Shown: positions 1 through 6,449 of the stretch, piece after piece
How the letters are laid out: the number at the start of each line of letters is the position of its first letter
How positions within the stretch are numbered: position 1 is the stretch's first letter
NCBI GenBank assembly: GCA_002794515.1
Contig: PGTJ01000152.1
Location: 1-6,449 of the forward strand
Reading direction: 5' to 3'
DNA from: Phototrophicales bacterium
Lineage (GTDB): Bacteria; Chloroflexota; Anaerolineae; Aggregatilineales; Phototrophicaceae
DNA: 6,449 bases
Made by a program: the position numbers and the translations under genes
The notes under the pieces: generated by a model
What the model was told of the DNA's origin: nothing
Databases searched by the model: none
The model's input: the letters and a program-made list of their open reading frames with translations, nothing else

Positions 1-8
1 ATTTACGA

Positions 9-27
9 TGATTGTGCGGTACAATCA
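9..27. promoter_or_regulatory. 7-bp inverted repeat over a TACAAT hexamer; possible operator/promoter
   Basis: TGATTGT (9-15) and ACAATCA (21-27) are perfect reverse complements around a 5-base centre. The right arm contains most of TACAAT (20-25), which resembles a -10 box; its -35 partner would fall at or beyond the window edge and cannot be judged. The site ends 29 bases before the ATG at 57. It could be an operator on the promoter of the first gene or a small hairpin at the end of an upstream gene, but no T-run follows it. The repeat is seen directly; the role is inferred. Confidence 0.3.
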
Positions 28-43
28 GAAAGATTAAACCACC

Positions 44-51
44 AAGAGAGG
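44..51 (+). promoter_or_regulatory. Ribosome binding site of the HExxH protein gene
   Basis: The purine-rich stretch AAGAGAGG lies 5 bases before the ATG at 57. It decides the start: the same reading frame is open from an ATG at 12, but that codon lies too close to the inverted repeat and has no such site before it. Confidence 0.6.
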
Positions 52-56
52 TATTT

Positions 57-1214
57 ATGCTCACAGTTGAACAAGCTACATCCTATATCCAACAGGCGCG
101 ACTTCATCCATTGCGCGATATATGGACAGGCTATGATATCAGTCAAATTCCATTTGTGGTCTATGATGATGACCAAATGGTGTTCATCAACCATCCTCAC
201 CCACCGACAGAACGCCCCGCGAATTTGGTCGCCGCCACCAGCACCGACATTCATGGCATTCAGACGGCAACCATCCCCGTGAAAATTGTTGGCAAAGATA
301 TGCAAACCCTTGTGCCAATTGCCTATCATGAAGGATTTCATGTGTACCAACATCATCATTTTACGCCGATACAACCCGATTTTTTCACTGCTATGAGTTA
401 TTATCCCGAACTAAACCCCGATTATCGAACATTATGTGAACTCGAAGCGCAGGTATTGCGGTCTGATTGGGATGTCGATAAAAAAATTCGCTTTCTGGCA
501 CATCTGGGACGGTTACGACGTGCGAGTCTGTCGCATCATAGTAGCTTGTTGGGATATGAACGCTTTTTAGACCGAAGCGAAGGCACAGCACATTATATCG
601 AGCAACAAGCACGACAAACATTATATGGGATTCCCCCAGAAATTGGCGAAATTGGTCATGGGTTAACCCGTTTTTATCAGGTTGGGGCGGGATTGTGTTG
701 GTTGGTACAACATGTCGTTACCGATTGGATGCACCGTGTCGAGGCGGGCGAATCGCTCGGCGACATCTTACTCACCCTCAGCGATGCCCCTGCCGATTTA
801 GCTGAAATCGGGTATTCAGGTGTCAAACAAACACAAACCGAACAATGTGCCATGATGCAAAAAGAAGTGCAGGCACAGATCACCAATCTTTATGCCAACG
901 GCACAATCATCATCGCGTATGGTGATGTCCAACCGATGTATCGGGCATTCAGCCCCGCCACACTCACATCATTAGGCGATGGGCGTGTGTTGCATCGGTC
1001 TATGTTTCAGTTGATTATGCCCAAGCATGGCAAAATCGCCTGTGACGACACGATCACCCTCGACCTGATGAATACCAAACAGGTGGTCATCGAAAATGTG
1101 CCATACACCTATGCCGATGGTGTGTTGGTCATCGATAGCCCACATATTCAAGCCAAAATCACACATGTTGTGCGCCATGCGGATAATTTATTTCATGTTA
1201 TTGAAGGTACATAG
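57..1214 (+). CDS. Putative HExxH zinc metalloprotease-like protein (unnamed family)
   Basis: This is a 385-residue protein that I cannot assign to a named family. The clearest signature is HEGFH at residues 91-95, an HExxH zinc-site motif in which His91 and His95 would bind zinc and Glu92 would be the catalytic base. It is followed closely by a further His cluster at 99-101. About 80 residues on, Glu175 sits in an S-E-G-T-A-H-Y-I-E stretch (174-182), resembling the EGxAxY context that carries the third zinc ligand in gluzincin peptidases such as M61; that match is inference. No signal peptide or clear membrane segment is visible, so it is probably cytoplasmic. The last 100 residues look beta-rich and may form a small accessory domain. 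The start at 57 is chosen for its ribosome binding site; an in-frame ATG at 12 would add 15 unlikely residues. It lies 68 bases upstream of ppk on the same strand, so it could share a transcript, although ppk may have its own promoter. Confidence 0.85.
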   Translation: MLTVEQATSYIQQARLHPLRDIWTGYDISQIPFVVYDDDQMVFINHPHPPTERPANLVAATSTDIHGIQTATIPVKIVGKDMQTLVPIAYHEGFHVYQHHHFTPIQPDFFTAMSYYPELNPDYRTLCELEAQVLRSDWDVDKKIRFLAHLGRLRRASLSHHSSLLGYERFLDRSEGTAHYIEQQARQTLYGIPPEIGEIGHGLTRFYQVGAGLCWLVQHVVTDWMHRVEAGESLGDILLTLSDAPADLAEIGYSGVKQTQTEQCAMMQKEVQAQITNLYANGTIIIAYGDVQPMYRAFSPATLTSLGDGRVLHRSMFQLIMPKHGKIACDDTITLDLMNTKQVVIENVPYTYADGVLVIDSPHIQAKITHVVRHADNLFHVIEGT

Positions 1215-1230
1215 AAAACAAATCATATTG

Positions 1231-1260
1231 CGATTATAATGATGAAATAAATCGTCATCA
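1231..1260 (+). promoter_or_regulatory. Possible ppk promoter: perfect TATAAT with interleaved inverted repeats
   Basis: A consensus TATAAT lies at 1235-1240, 43 bases before the ppk start, in an AT-rich gap. No good -35 hexamer is seen at the expected distance (around 1212-1218), and there is no TG extension. Two short inverted repeats overlap: CGATT (1231-1235) with AATCG (1250-1254), and TGATGA (1240-1245) with TCATCA (1255-1260). The arrangement could serve as an operator, but such matches arise easily in AT-rich DNA. Confidence 0.3.
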
Positions 1261-1266
1261 CAACGT

Positions 1267-1274
1267 GAGGGTGG
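1267..1274 (+). promoter_or_regulatory. Ribosome binding site of ppk
   Basis: GAGGGTGG ends 8 bases before the ATG at 1283 and selects that codon. The alternative GTG at 1265 in the same frame would lie at the ribosome binding site itself and has no comparable site upstream. Confidence 0.65.
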
Positions 1275-1282
1275 CTACCTGT

Positions 1283-3439
1283 ATGTCTAAGAAAAAAGAA
1301 ATTCATATTCCCGCCGAAGCACAATTGAACCCAGAGAATTATATCAACCGCGAAATCAGCACCATCCAATTCAATCAGCGTGTTTTGGCGCTCGCTCAAG
1401 ATGAGAGCATCCCGTTACTGGAACGAGTCAAATTTTTGGCGATTGTCGCCAATAACATCGACGAGTTTTTCATGGTGCGTGTGGCGGGATATTTAGAAAA
1501 ATTGCAAGTGGGCATCACCACTGCCCGACCAGATGGTCTCACCCCTGCACAAGTGATGAGCGCCATACGCCAGCATATCACAGCATTATTAGCTGATATG
1601 CAAGAGACACGGCGTATGTTGCTACGCGAACTCAAACAAGAGGGCATTGTCTTTTTGCCAATGGTGGAGTTGAATGAAGCAGAAAATCGCGCCCTGCGTG
1701 ATTATTTTTATGAGCAGGTGTATCCTGTATTGACCCCATTGGCGGCAGATCATGCCCGCCCCTTCCCGTTTATCTCGAACTTGAGCATGAATTTAGGGGT
1801 ATATGTGCGCCGTGAATATACCGATGACGATTTAGAATTTGTCCGCATCAAAATTCCAGAAGTGTTGCCCCGTTTGGTCAATTTGGGCAAAGTGATGATG
1901 CGCTATGGCGCACCAAATGATAAAAATTATCAAGATCACTTTGTGTTCATCGAAGATTTGACCGCTTATAACCTCGATTTGCTCTTCCCTGGCATGGAGA
2001 TTGTCGAATGCCACCCCTTCCGTGTCATCCGCAATGCCGATATCGATTACGAAAATGAGCGCGACTCGTTGGATATTAGCACGCTCATCGAAGATAGCCT
2101 CAAAGAGCGGCGTTTCGGCTCGGTGGTGCGCCTGACGGTGAATCGGAGCATCAGCGCCAGCATGTTGAATCGATTGATAGAGGAGCTAGAAGTCGATATC
2201 AACCGCGATGTGTATTTGATGGATGGCATGTTGGGTTTGGCGAATTTATTTGAATTGATGGCGGTCAACCGCCCAGATTTAAAATATCCCCCGTATGTCC
2301 CCAAAATGCCCGAAATATTGACGATGGGCATGAATATCTTCGATGTCATCCGCCAACAAGACATTCTGCTTCATCATCCATACGAGTCGTTCTTGGCGGT
2401 CGAAGAATTTTTCCGTACAGCCGCCACAGACCCCACAGTCATCGCCATCAAAGCCACCTTGTATCGGGTGGGGAAAAACTCACCAATCGTACAGGCACTC
2501 ATGGAAGCCCGTGAGAATGATAAACAAGTGGCGGTGCTGGTCGAACTCAAAGCGCGGTTTGATGAAGAAAATAACCTCGAATGGGCGCGAGCGATGGAGC
2601 ATCAGGGGGTGCATGTGACATATGGTGTAGAGAAATTGCAAGTCAAAACACACGCCAAAATTGCCTTGGTGGTGCGAAAAGAGGGGGATGAACTGCGCCG
2701 ATATGTGCATTTGGGCAGTGGCAATTATAATTCAACCACCGCCCGCCTGTATTCGGATGTGGGATTGCTCACCGCCAACCGCGATTTAGCCGATGATGCT
2801 TCACGCTTGTTCAATCGGCTCACGGGATACGCGCCCGATACCGAATATAAGCGCCTGTTGGTCGCGCCTGAATATTTGCATCCCAGCCTGAGTGATTTGA
2901 TTGATGGCGAAATCCAAGCCGCCAAAGAAGGCAAATTCGCCCGCCTCATCCTCAAGATGAATCAGCTTGAAGAAGATGTGATGATTATGAAGCTCTACGA
3001 AGCCTCGCAAGCGGGGGTGAAAATCAACCTGATTGTGCGTGGGCTATGTTGCCTGCGTCCTGGTGTGGCAGGACTGAGCGAAAATATCAAAGTGCGTAGC
3101 ATTTTGGGGCGCTACTTGGAGCATACCCGCATTTATTATTTTCACAACGCCCCGCCCGACCAACGGGTCTATGCAGGTAGCGCCGATATGATGCGCCGTA
3201 ACTTATACAACCGTGTCGAGACGGTATTCCCGATTATCGATCCACGCTGGCAACGCAAAGCCATGCGAATCCTCGCCACCGATTTACGCGCCAATATCTT
3301 CACCTGGCGACTCGAAGCCGATAAAGAATATCATCGGATCATCCCACAAAAAGATGACCTACTCATCGAAAGTCAATGGATATTCATGCAAGAACCTGCG
3401 GGGTTAGATGTGGAAATCCCCACATGGGAGGAGTGTTGA
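1283..3439 (+). CDS. ppk1: Polyphosphate kinase 1 (PPK1)
   Basis: PPK1 (EC 2.7.4.1) reversibly moves the terminal phosphate of ATP onto inorganic polyphosphate. The 718-residue protein is full length for the family (about 690-720). An N-terminal helical domain carries NNIDEFF at 57-63, a family hallmark. A middle domain follows, and then two phospholipase D-like C-terminal domains. His457, in the KTHAK stretch 455-459, matches the phosphorylated histidine of E. coli PPK (His435). His614, in LEHTR, matches the second essential histidine (His592). Arg395 in TLYRV and Arg425 in ELKARFDE match the magnesium- and phosphate-binding arginines. LGSGNYN (477-483), GLCCLRPG (587-594) and GSADMMRRN (632-640) are further conserved blocks. 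The ATG at 1283 is chosen over a GTG at 1265 because of the ribosome binding site between them. No exopolyphosphatase gene lies next to it. Its last codons overlap the start of the SGNH gene. No key residue is missing. Confidence 0.98.
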   Translation: MSKKKEIHIPAEAQLNPENYINREISTIQFNQRVLALAQDESIPLLERVKFLAIVANNIDEFFMVRVAGYLEKLQVGITTARPDGLTPAQVMSAIRQHITALLADMQETRRMLLRELKQEGIVFLPMVELNEAENRALRDYFYEQVYPVLTPLAADHARPFPFISNLSMNLGVYVRREYTDDDLEFVRIKIPEVLPRLVNLGKVMMRYGAPNDKNYQDHFVFIEDLTAYNLDLLFPGMEIVECHPFRVIRNADIDYENERDSLDISTLIEDSLKERRFGSVVRLTVNRSISASMLNRLIEELEVDINRDVYLMDGMLGLANLFELMAVNRPDLKYPPYVPKMPEILTMGMNIFDVIRQQDILLHHPYESFLAVEEFFRTAATDPTVIAIKATLYRVGKNSPIVQALMEARENDKQVAVLVELKARFDEENNLEWARAMEHQGVHVTYGVEKLQVKTHAKIALVVRKEGDELRRYVHLGSGNYNSTTARLYSDVGLLTANRDLADDASRLFNRLTGYAPDTEYKRLLVAPEYLHPSLSDLIDGEIQAAKEGKFARLILKMNQLEEDVMIMKLYEASQAGVKINLIVRGLCCLRPGVAGLSENIKVRSILGRYLEHTRIYYFHNAPPDQRVYAGSADMMRRNLYNRVETVFPIIDPRWQRKAMRILATDLRANIFTWRLEADKEYHRIIPQKDDLLIESQWIFMQEPAGLDVEIPTWEEC
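3426..3433 (+). promoter_or_regulatory. Shine-Dalgarno-like GGGAGGAG inside the end of ppk
   Basis: GGGAGGAG encodes part of the final Trp-Glu-Glu of PPK1 and also sits just before the TTG at 3436, its GGAGG core ending 4 bases upstream. It supports a translationally coupled start for the SGNH gene at 3436. An ATG at 3424, two bases upstream of this site, would not be able to use it. Confidence 0.5.
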
Positions 3440-4548
3440 ACAAGCGCAATTTGCTCATCAATATCGGGCTGATGCTCGGCGGGACGGCGATTGGCATCAT
3501 CGCCGTTTTGCTGATTTTGAATAGTGGCGAAATTCAATTGGGCGGGACGCGCTTCATCTTCACCGATTACAATGGCGATAATTTCGCCCATCAACAAGGA
3601 TTGGTGCGTCCACCCGCCACGAATCGGATTTTAGAAGATGTGGTCATTTTTCGAGATGCCGATGGCTTCCGTCGCCCTGCCCTGACTGCCGATAGCTATC
3701 CGATCATCGCCATTGGCGACTCGTTCACTGATGGCGGGCAAACACCGTGGGTCGATTATCTGGCGCAATCGCTGAATACACCTGTCCGCAATTTGGGCTG
3801 GCGCGGATTTGGTCCGTTGGAGTATGTGGCAGTCATGCGCGATTATGGTGGCGATGACCATCAGTGGATACTCATCGCCTTTTTTGAAGGGAACGATTTG
3901 GGCAATATCGCCACCTCACACACGGCGCTCAAAACCCGCGAGATGCTGACCAGCAACGCTACCGCCGTCCCGCCCGATGCCCCGCCAGAAGCCTTTGGCA
4001 TTCCGCAACGCGATTGGTATTTGTATCCGCTCACACATGCCAATTTCGGCGATATCGCCTATCTGAGCAGTTCTCTGTGGTGGCTGAATGGCACGCACGA
4101 GACGTATCAACAATCGCAGAATATGCGCCTGTTGGGCGATGCGTTATCGCAAATCCAAGCGATGGCGGGCGATGCCTGTTTGGGCTTCATTTACATCCCC
4201 AGCAAAGAGCATCTCTACTTTTCGTATGCCGACCCGATGGGCAACCGTCAATATGTGTTGCAAAATGGCGGGCGTTTGGTGCTGGATGAAGCAGGTTGGC
4301 TGAGCATCAGTGATGAAGCGGTGGATTATACGGTGTGGGATGCCAATAAAGATAACCTACACGATGTTATTGCCGATATGATCGCCGACATGGATGGTTG
4401 GACATTTATCGATTTACTCCCCACATTTGAAAATCGGGCAAGTATGGGTATACTGACTTATTACGAATATGATAGTCACTGGAATGATGCGGGGCATCAA
4501 CTGGCAGGGGAAACCATTGCCGATGTGGTGCGTCGTGGATGTGAGTAG
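3436..4548 (+). CDS. Membrane-anchored SGNH/GDSL-family hydrolase or acyltransferase-like protein
   Basis: This is a 370-residue protein with a short basic N-terminus (NKR) and one hydrophobic segment at about 6-28, predicted to be an uncleaved anchor with the rest outside the membrane. The SGNH blocks are visible in order: GDSFTD (94-99) with nucleophile Ser96; NLGWRGFGP (119-127) with the block II glycine; EGND (151-154) with Asn153; and DSHWNDAGH (346-354) with Asp346 and His348 as the other catalytic residues. The D-x-H-W form resembles AlgJ/AlgX-type SGNH proteins that O-acetylate polysaccharides, but overall similarity cannot be judged here, and esterase or lipase activity is equally possible. 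The chosen TTG start overlaps the ppk stop as TTGA and has a strong Shine-Dalgarno-like site. An ATG at 3424 (374 residues) and a GTG at 3433 are alternatives. The overlap points to an operon and coupled translation with ppk. The substrate is unknown. Confidence 0.88.
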   Translation: MNKRNLLINIGLMLGGTAIGIIAVLLILNSGEIQLGGTRFIFTDYNGDNFAHQQGLVRPPATNRILEDVVIFRDADGFRRPALTADSYPIIAIGDSFTDGGQTPWVDYLAQSLNTPVRNLGWRGFGPLEYVAVMRDYGGDDHQWILIAFFEGNDLGNIATSHTALKTREMLTSNATAVPPDAPPEAFGIPQRDWYLYPLTHANFGDIAYLSSSLWWLNGTHETYQQSQNMRLLGDALSQIQAMAGDACLGFIYIPSKEHLYFSYADPMGNRQYVLQNGGRLVLDEAGWLSISDEAVDYTVWDANKDNLHDVIADMIADMDGWTFIDLLPTFENRASMGILTYYEYDSHWNDAGHQLAGETIADVVRRGCE

Positions 4549-4590
4549 ATACTCTTTTCTCATCAACAGGTTGCAATGTTGCACCACATC
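4522..4590. repeat. 10-bp perfect inverted repeat across the convergent gene junction
   Basis: GATGTGGTGC at 4522-4531, in the last codons of the SGNH gene, is the exact reverse complement of GCACCACATC at 4581-4590, in the gap before the end of the cyclase gene. The arms are 49 bases apart. The RNA of either strand could form this stem, but no T-run follows it in either direction, so it is not a classical intrinsic terminator. A chance match is quite possible. Confidence 0.3.
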
Positions 4591-4608
4591 AGCCACTTCT
4601 GGCACAGG

Positions 4609-6444
4609 CTACCCTTTCAGCAAGGCTTCGAGTTCGGTATCTAAGAACAATGATCCTGTGTTCGCCCCTTTTTTACGCCTGACCACTTTATAGGCATGGG
4701 TGATATGAGGATATTTCTTGTTCTGCTCCAACGGAAAGTGTTCACATTCAAAATCATCTTTAACCAGTTGATAAGTCGCCTCGCTGATGAGGACTTCGCC
4801 GGGGACGGCGTTGCCCTCTAAAAATTTGCTCACACTCACCGCCTCGCCCAATGCCGAAAATTCACGGCGGTCTGGGCTACCGATGTTGCCCAAGAATGCC
4901 TGTCCAGTATGGATGCCGATCCGACAAAACAGGTGTTTCTCTTTGGGCAATACCTCATGCAAGGCGCGCAAATCGTATAAAATGCTCAGGGCGGCGCGAA
5001 CAGCCCGCACCGCGTGGTCTTTTTGTGGATTAAGCTGTGTGTTGAATAACCCCGATACCGCATCGCCCATATATTTATCGACAATGCCATCGTACAGATT
5101 GATACCATCGCTGGCGAGGCTGAGATATTGGTTGATGGTCTCCATGACTTCTTCGGGTTGCATATATTCGCTGATTTTGGTGAAGCCACGAATATCGGTG
5201 GCGATAGCGGTGATTTCGCGCTCTTGACCTTGCTCGATTAATGAAATATCAGTGACTTTATCTAGCAATGGAGCAGGCAAATACACACGCAGTTGCTTGA
5301 GGCGTAATTCGAGTTCACGTTGTTCGGTGATGTCGTCTATCACCAATACCGCGCCCTGCACGGTGCTTTGTTCATCGCGCAATTGGCTGATGGTGATGCT
5401 CCATGTGCGATTTTTGTCGCCGACTTGCACGGGATATTCGAGCGTTTTGGCTTTGCCATCGCGCTGGGTTTGGGTGACGGCATCATAAAAATCGGCACTG
5501 ATAGGCGGAAAAATATCTTTGATGATGTGGTCTAAGACATCATTTTCATCATTCACATTCAAAATGCGACACGCGGTGGCGTTACATGCGGTCACGCGCA
5601 GGTGCGAATTGACCGTCATCACCCCGCTCGAAATGGAGTCGAACACGTTATCCATCAAATCTCGGATGGTGGTGACTTGTTCCAATTGTTGACGGGTGAG
5701 TTCAAATAGTCGCGCATTCTCGATGGCAACCCCAGCCTGATTAGAAAAGGCATTCATGATATCGAGGTCGCCCGGTTGGAATAACCCCGCCAAAATGCGG
5801 TTATCGCAATAAACCACGCCAATCACTTCATCACGCACTTTGAGCGGCACGGCGAGGATAGAACGCAAAGCAAAACCGACCACGCTCTTCTGGTCGCGGT
5901 AACGCTCATCGTTACTGGCGTTATCGGTGATGATCGCCCGTCCTGTGCGTGCCACTTCGTTGACAATCGTCTTGCTGACAATCAGTTCATCGCGCTTGCC
6001 GCTTTTAGCCTCATCTGCACCACCATTAAACACCATCTGCGATGTATCTAACCCGCGTGCCACACGAAATTGATCAAATTCACCTGTGATGCGATTTCTG
6101 AGGACGATATAGCCGCGTTCTGCACCAGTCAGATTGATAACCGTATCCATCACCTGATTCAGCACCGAATCGGTGTCACGGCTAGAATTGATGAGGGCGG
6201 TGGTCTCGGCAAGGGCGCGGAGGCGTTGTAATTCGACCTTGTTGCTATCTACTTGGCGTTGGATGGCTTCGAGCCGTGCTTTGATGCTCCGCAAATTATC
6301 TAATGCGCCAGTGGGCAAATTAATGCCTTTTTGGCGCAACAATTCGCGTTGACTGCGTAATAGTTCAAATAGGTCGTTCACCCGTTTGATTAGGGCGCTC
6401 AGAGAGACAGAACTGCTATTTTGAGATGGATTTTCAGACGACAT
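4609..6444 (-). CDS. GAF-PAS-class III adenylate/guanylate cyclase-like signalling protein with altered catalytic residues
   Basis: This is a 611-residue multidomain sensor. Residues about 15-80 look like a coiled coil rich in Leu, Arg and Glu. A GAF domain spans about 90-245 and ends in the typical N-x-F-x-x-Q...AIENARLF. A PAS domain spans about 258-375 (MDNVFDSISSGVMTVN to VLVIDDITEQRE). A linker (about 376-408) leads to a class III cyclase domain at about 410-590. Metal-binding aspartates are present: Asp417 in ATDIRGFT and Asp461 in KYMGD. Lys457 and Ser530 occupy the purine-recognition positions. In the block usually written GDxVNxAxRL, this protein reads GEAVSVSKFL (533-542), so the transition-state Asn and Arg are Ser537 and Phe541. 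It may therefore be weakly active, inactive or dependent on a partner. No membrane segment is visible. The ATG at 6444 is 5 bases from the edge and its frame stays open upstream, so a longer protein cannot be excluded; the Met-Ser-Ser-Glu start looks natural. It converges on the SGNH gene across 60 bases. Confidence 0.93.
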   Translation of the reverse strand: MSSENPSQNSSSVSLSALIKRVNDLFELLRSQRELLRQKGINLPTGALDNLRSIKARLEAIQRQVDSNKVELQRLRALAETTALINSSRDTDSVLNQVMDTVINLTGAERGYIVLRNRITGEFDQFRVARGLDTSQMVFNGGADEAKSGKRDELIVSKTIVNEVARTGRAIITDNASNDERYRDQKSVVGFALRSILAVPLKVRDEVIGVVYCDNRILAGLFQPGDLDIMNAFSNQAGVAIENARLFELTRQQLEQVTTIRDLMDNVFDSISSGVMTVNSHLRVTACNATACRILNVNDENDVLDHIIKDIFPPISADFYDAVTQTQRDGKAKTLEYPVQVGDKNRTWSITISQLRDEQSTVQGAVLVIDDITEQRELELRLKQLRVYLPAPLLDKVTDISLIEQGQEREITAIATDIRGFTKISEYMQPEEVMETINQYLSLASDGINLYDGIVDKYMGDAVSGLFNTQLNPQKDHAVRAVRAALSILYDLRALHEVLPKEKHLFCRIGIHTGQAFLGNIGSPDRREFSALGEAVSVSKFLEGNAVPGEVLISEATYQLVKDDFECEHFPLEQNKKYPHITHAYKVVRRKKGANTGSLFLDTELEALLKG

Positions 6445-6449
6445 TAGGC

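Noticed and set aside
3..374. 123-residue open frame on the - strand opposite the first gene
   Set aside because: It is antisense to the HExxH motif region, is rich in Met, Trp, His and Cys in a way typical of shadow frames, and matches no family.
2343..2618. 91-residue + strand open frame inside ppk
   Set aside because: It is out of frame within a strongly conserved part of PPK1, and its composition is that of a shadow frame.
3046..3069. Adjacent cysteines in PPK1 (GLCCLRPG) as an unusual redox site
   Set aside because: This block is a normally conserved stretch of PPK1 proteins, so it is not a special feature of this one.
4571..4583. Short palindrome around TGCAATGTTGCA as a terminator hairpin
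   Set aside because: The stem is only 4-5 bp with a 2-4 base loop and no T-run, too weak for an intrinsic terminator.
4414..4605. Small - strand open frame spanning the convergent gap
   Set aside because: It mostly mirrors the end of the SGNH gene in reverse complement. No ribosome binding site or family signature is visible.
4787..5227. 146-residue open frame on the + strand inside the cyclase gene
   Set aside because: It lies wholly antisense to the conserved cyclase domain, has low-complexity composition rich in Ser, Arg and Pro, shows no recognisable domain, and has no convincing ribosome binding site.
1..6449. CRISPR array, tRNA/rRNA, transposon ends, riboswitch or defence system
   Set aside because: I saw no regularly spaced repeats, cloverleaf, terminal inverted repeats with target duplications, transposase or known defence-gene motifs. 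Coding density leaves gaps of under 70 bases.

Overview
The window holds four protein-coding genes and almost no spare DNA. Three genes lie on the + strand: a putative HExxH metalloprotease-like protein, polyphosphate kinase 1, and a membrane-anchored SGNH/GDSL hydrolase. One gene lies on the - strand and converges on them: a GAF-PAS-class III nucleotide cyclase-like signalling protein. I see no tRNA, rRNA, CRISPR array, insertion sequence or phage gene. The DNA looks like ordinary bacterial chromosome of intermediate GC, with similar codon use in all four genes. The cyclase architecture and the general style of the proteins recall Chloroflexota (Anaerolineae-like lineages). That assignment is recall-based inference, not something the sequence proves.

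Region by region: bases 1-56 hold a short leader with a 7-bp inverted repeat over a TACAAT hexamer and a good ribosome binding site. Bases 57-1214 encode the HExxH protein, a family I cannot name. Bases 1215-1282 are an AT-rich gap with a perfect TATAAT, small inverted repeats and the ppk ribosome binding site. Bases 1283-3439 encode a full-length PPK1 with both catalytic histidines. The SGNH protein begins inside the last codons of ppk (best start TTG at 3436, overlapping the ppk stop as TTGA) and ends at 4548, so ppk and this gene are almost certainly co-transcribed and translationally coupled. Bases 4549-4608 separate the convergent genes and show no classical terminator. Bases 4609-6444 encode the cyclase-like protein, whose start lies 5 bases from the window edge.

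How they might work together: PPK1 makes polyphosphate from ATP in the cytoplasm. The coupled SGNH protein is predicted to act outside the membrane, perhaps on acyl or acetyl groups of an envelope polymer. No sequence evidence links the two activities beyond the tight overlap. The cyclase-like protein is a separate transcription unit. Its most notable feature is a catalytic domain that keeps the metal-binding aspartates but lacks the usual transition-state Asn and Arg. I found no convincing new multi-gene system. The best leads are the altered cyclase site, the unnamed HExxH family and the ppk-SGNH coupling.
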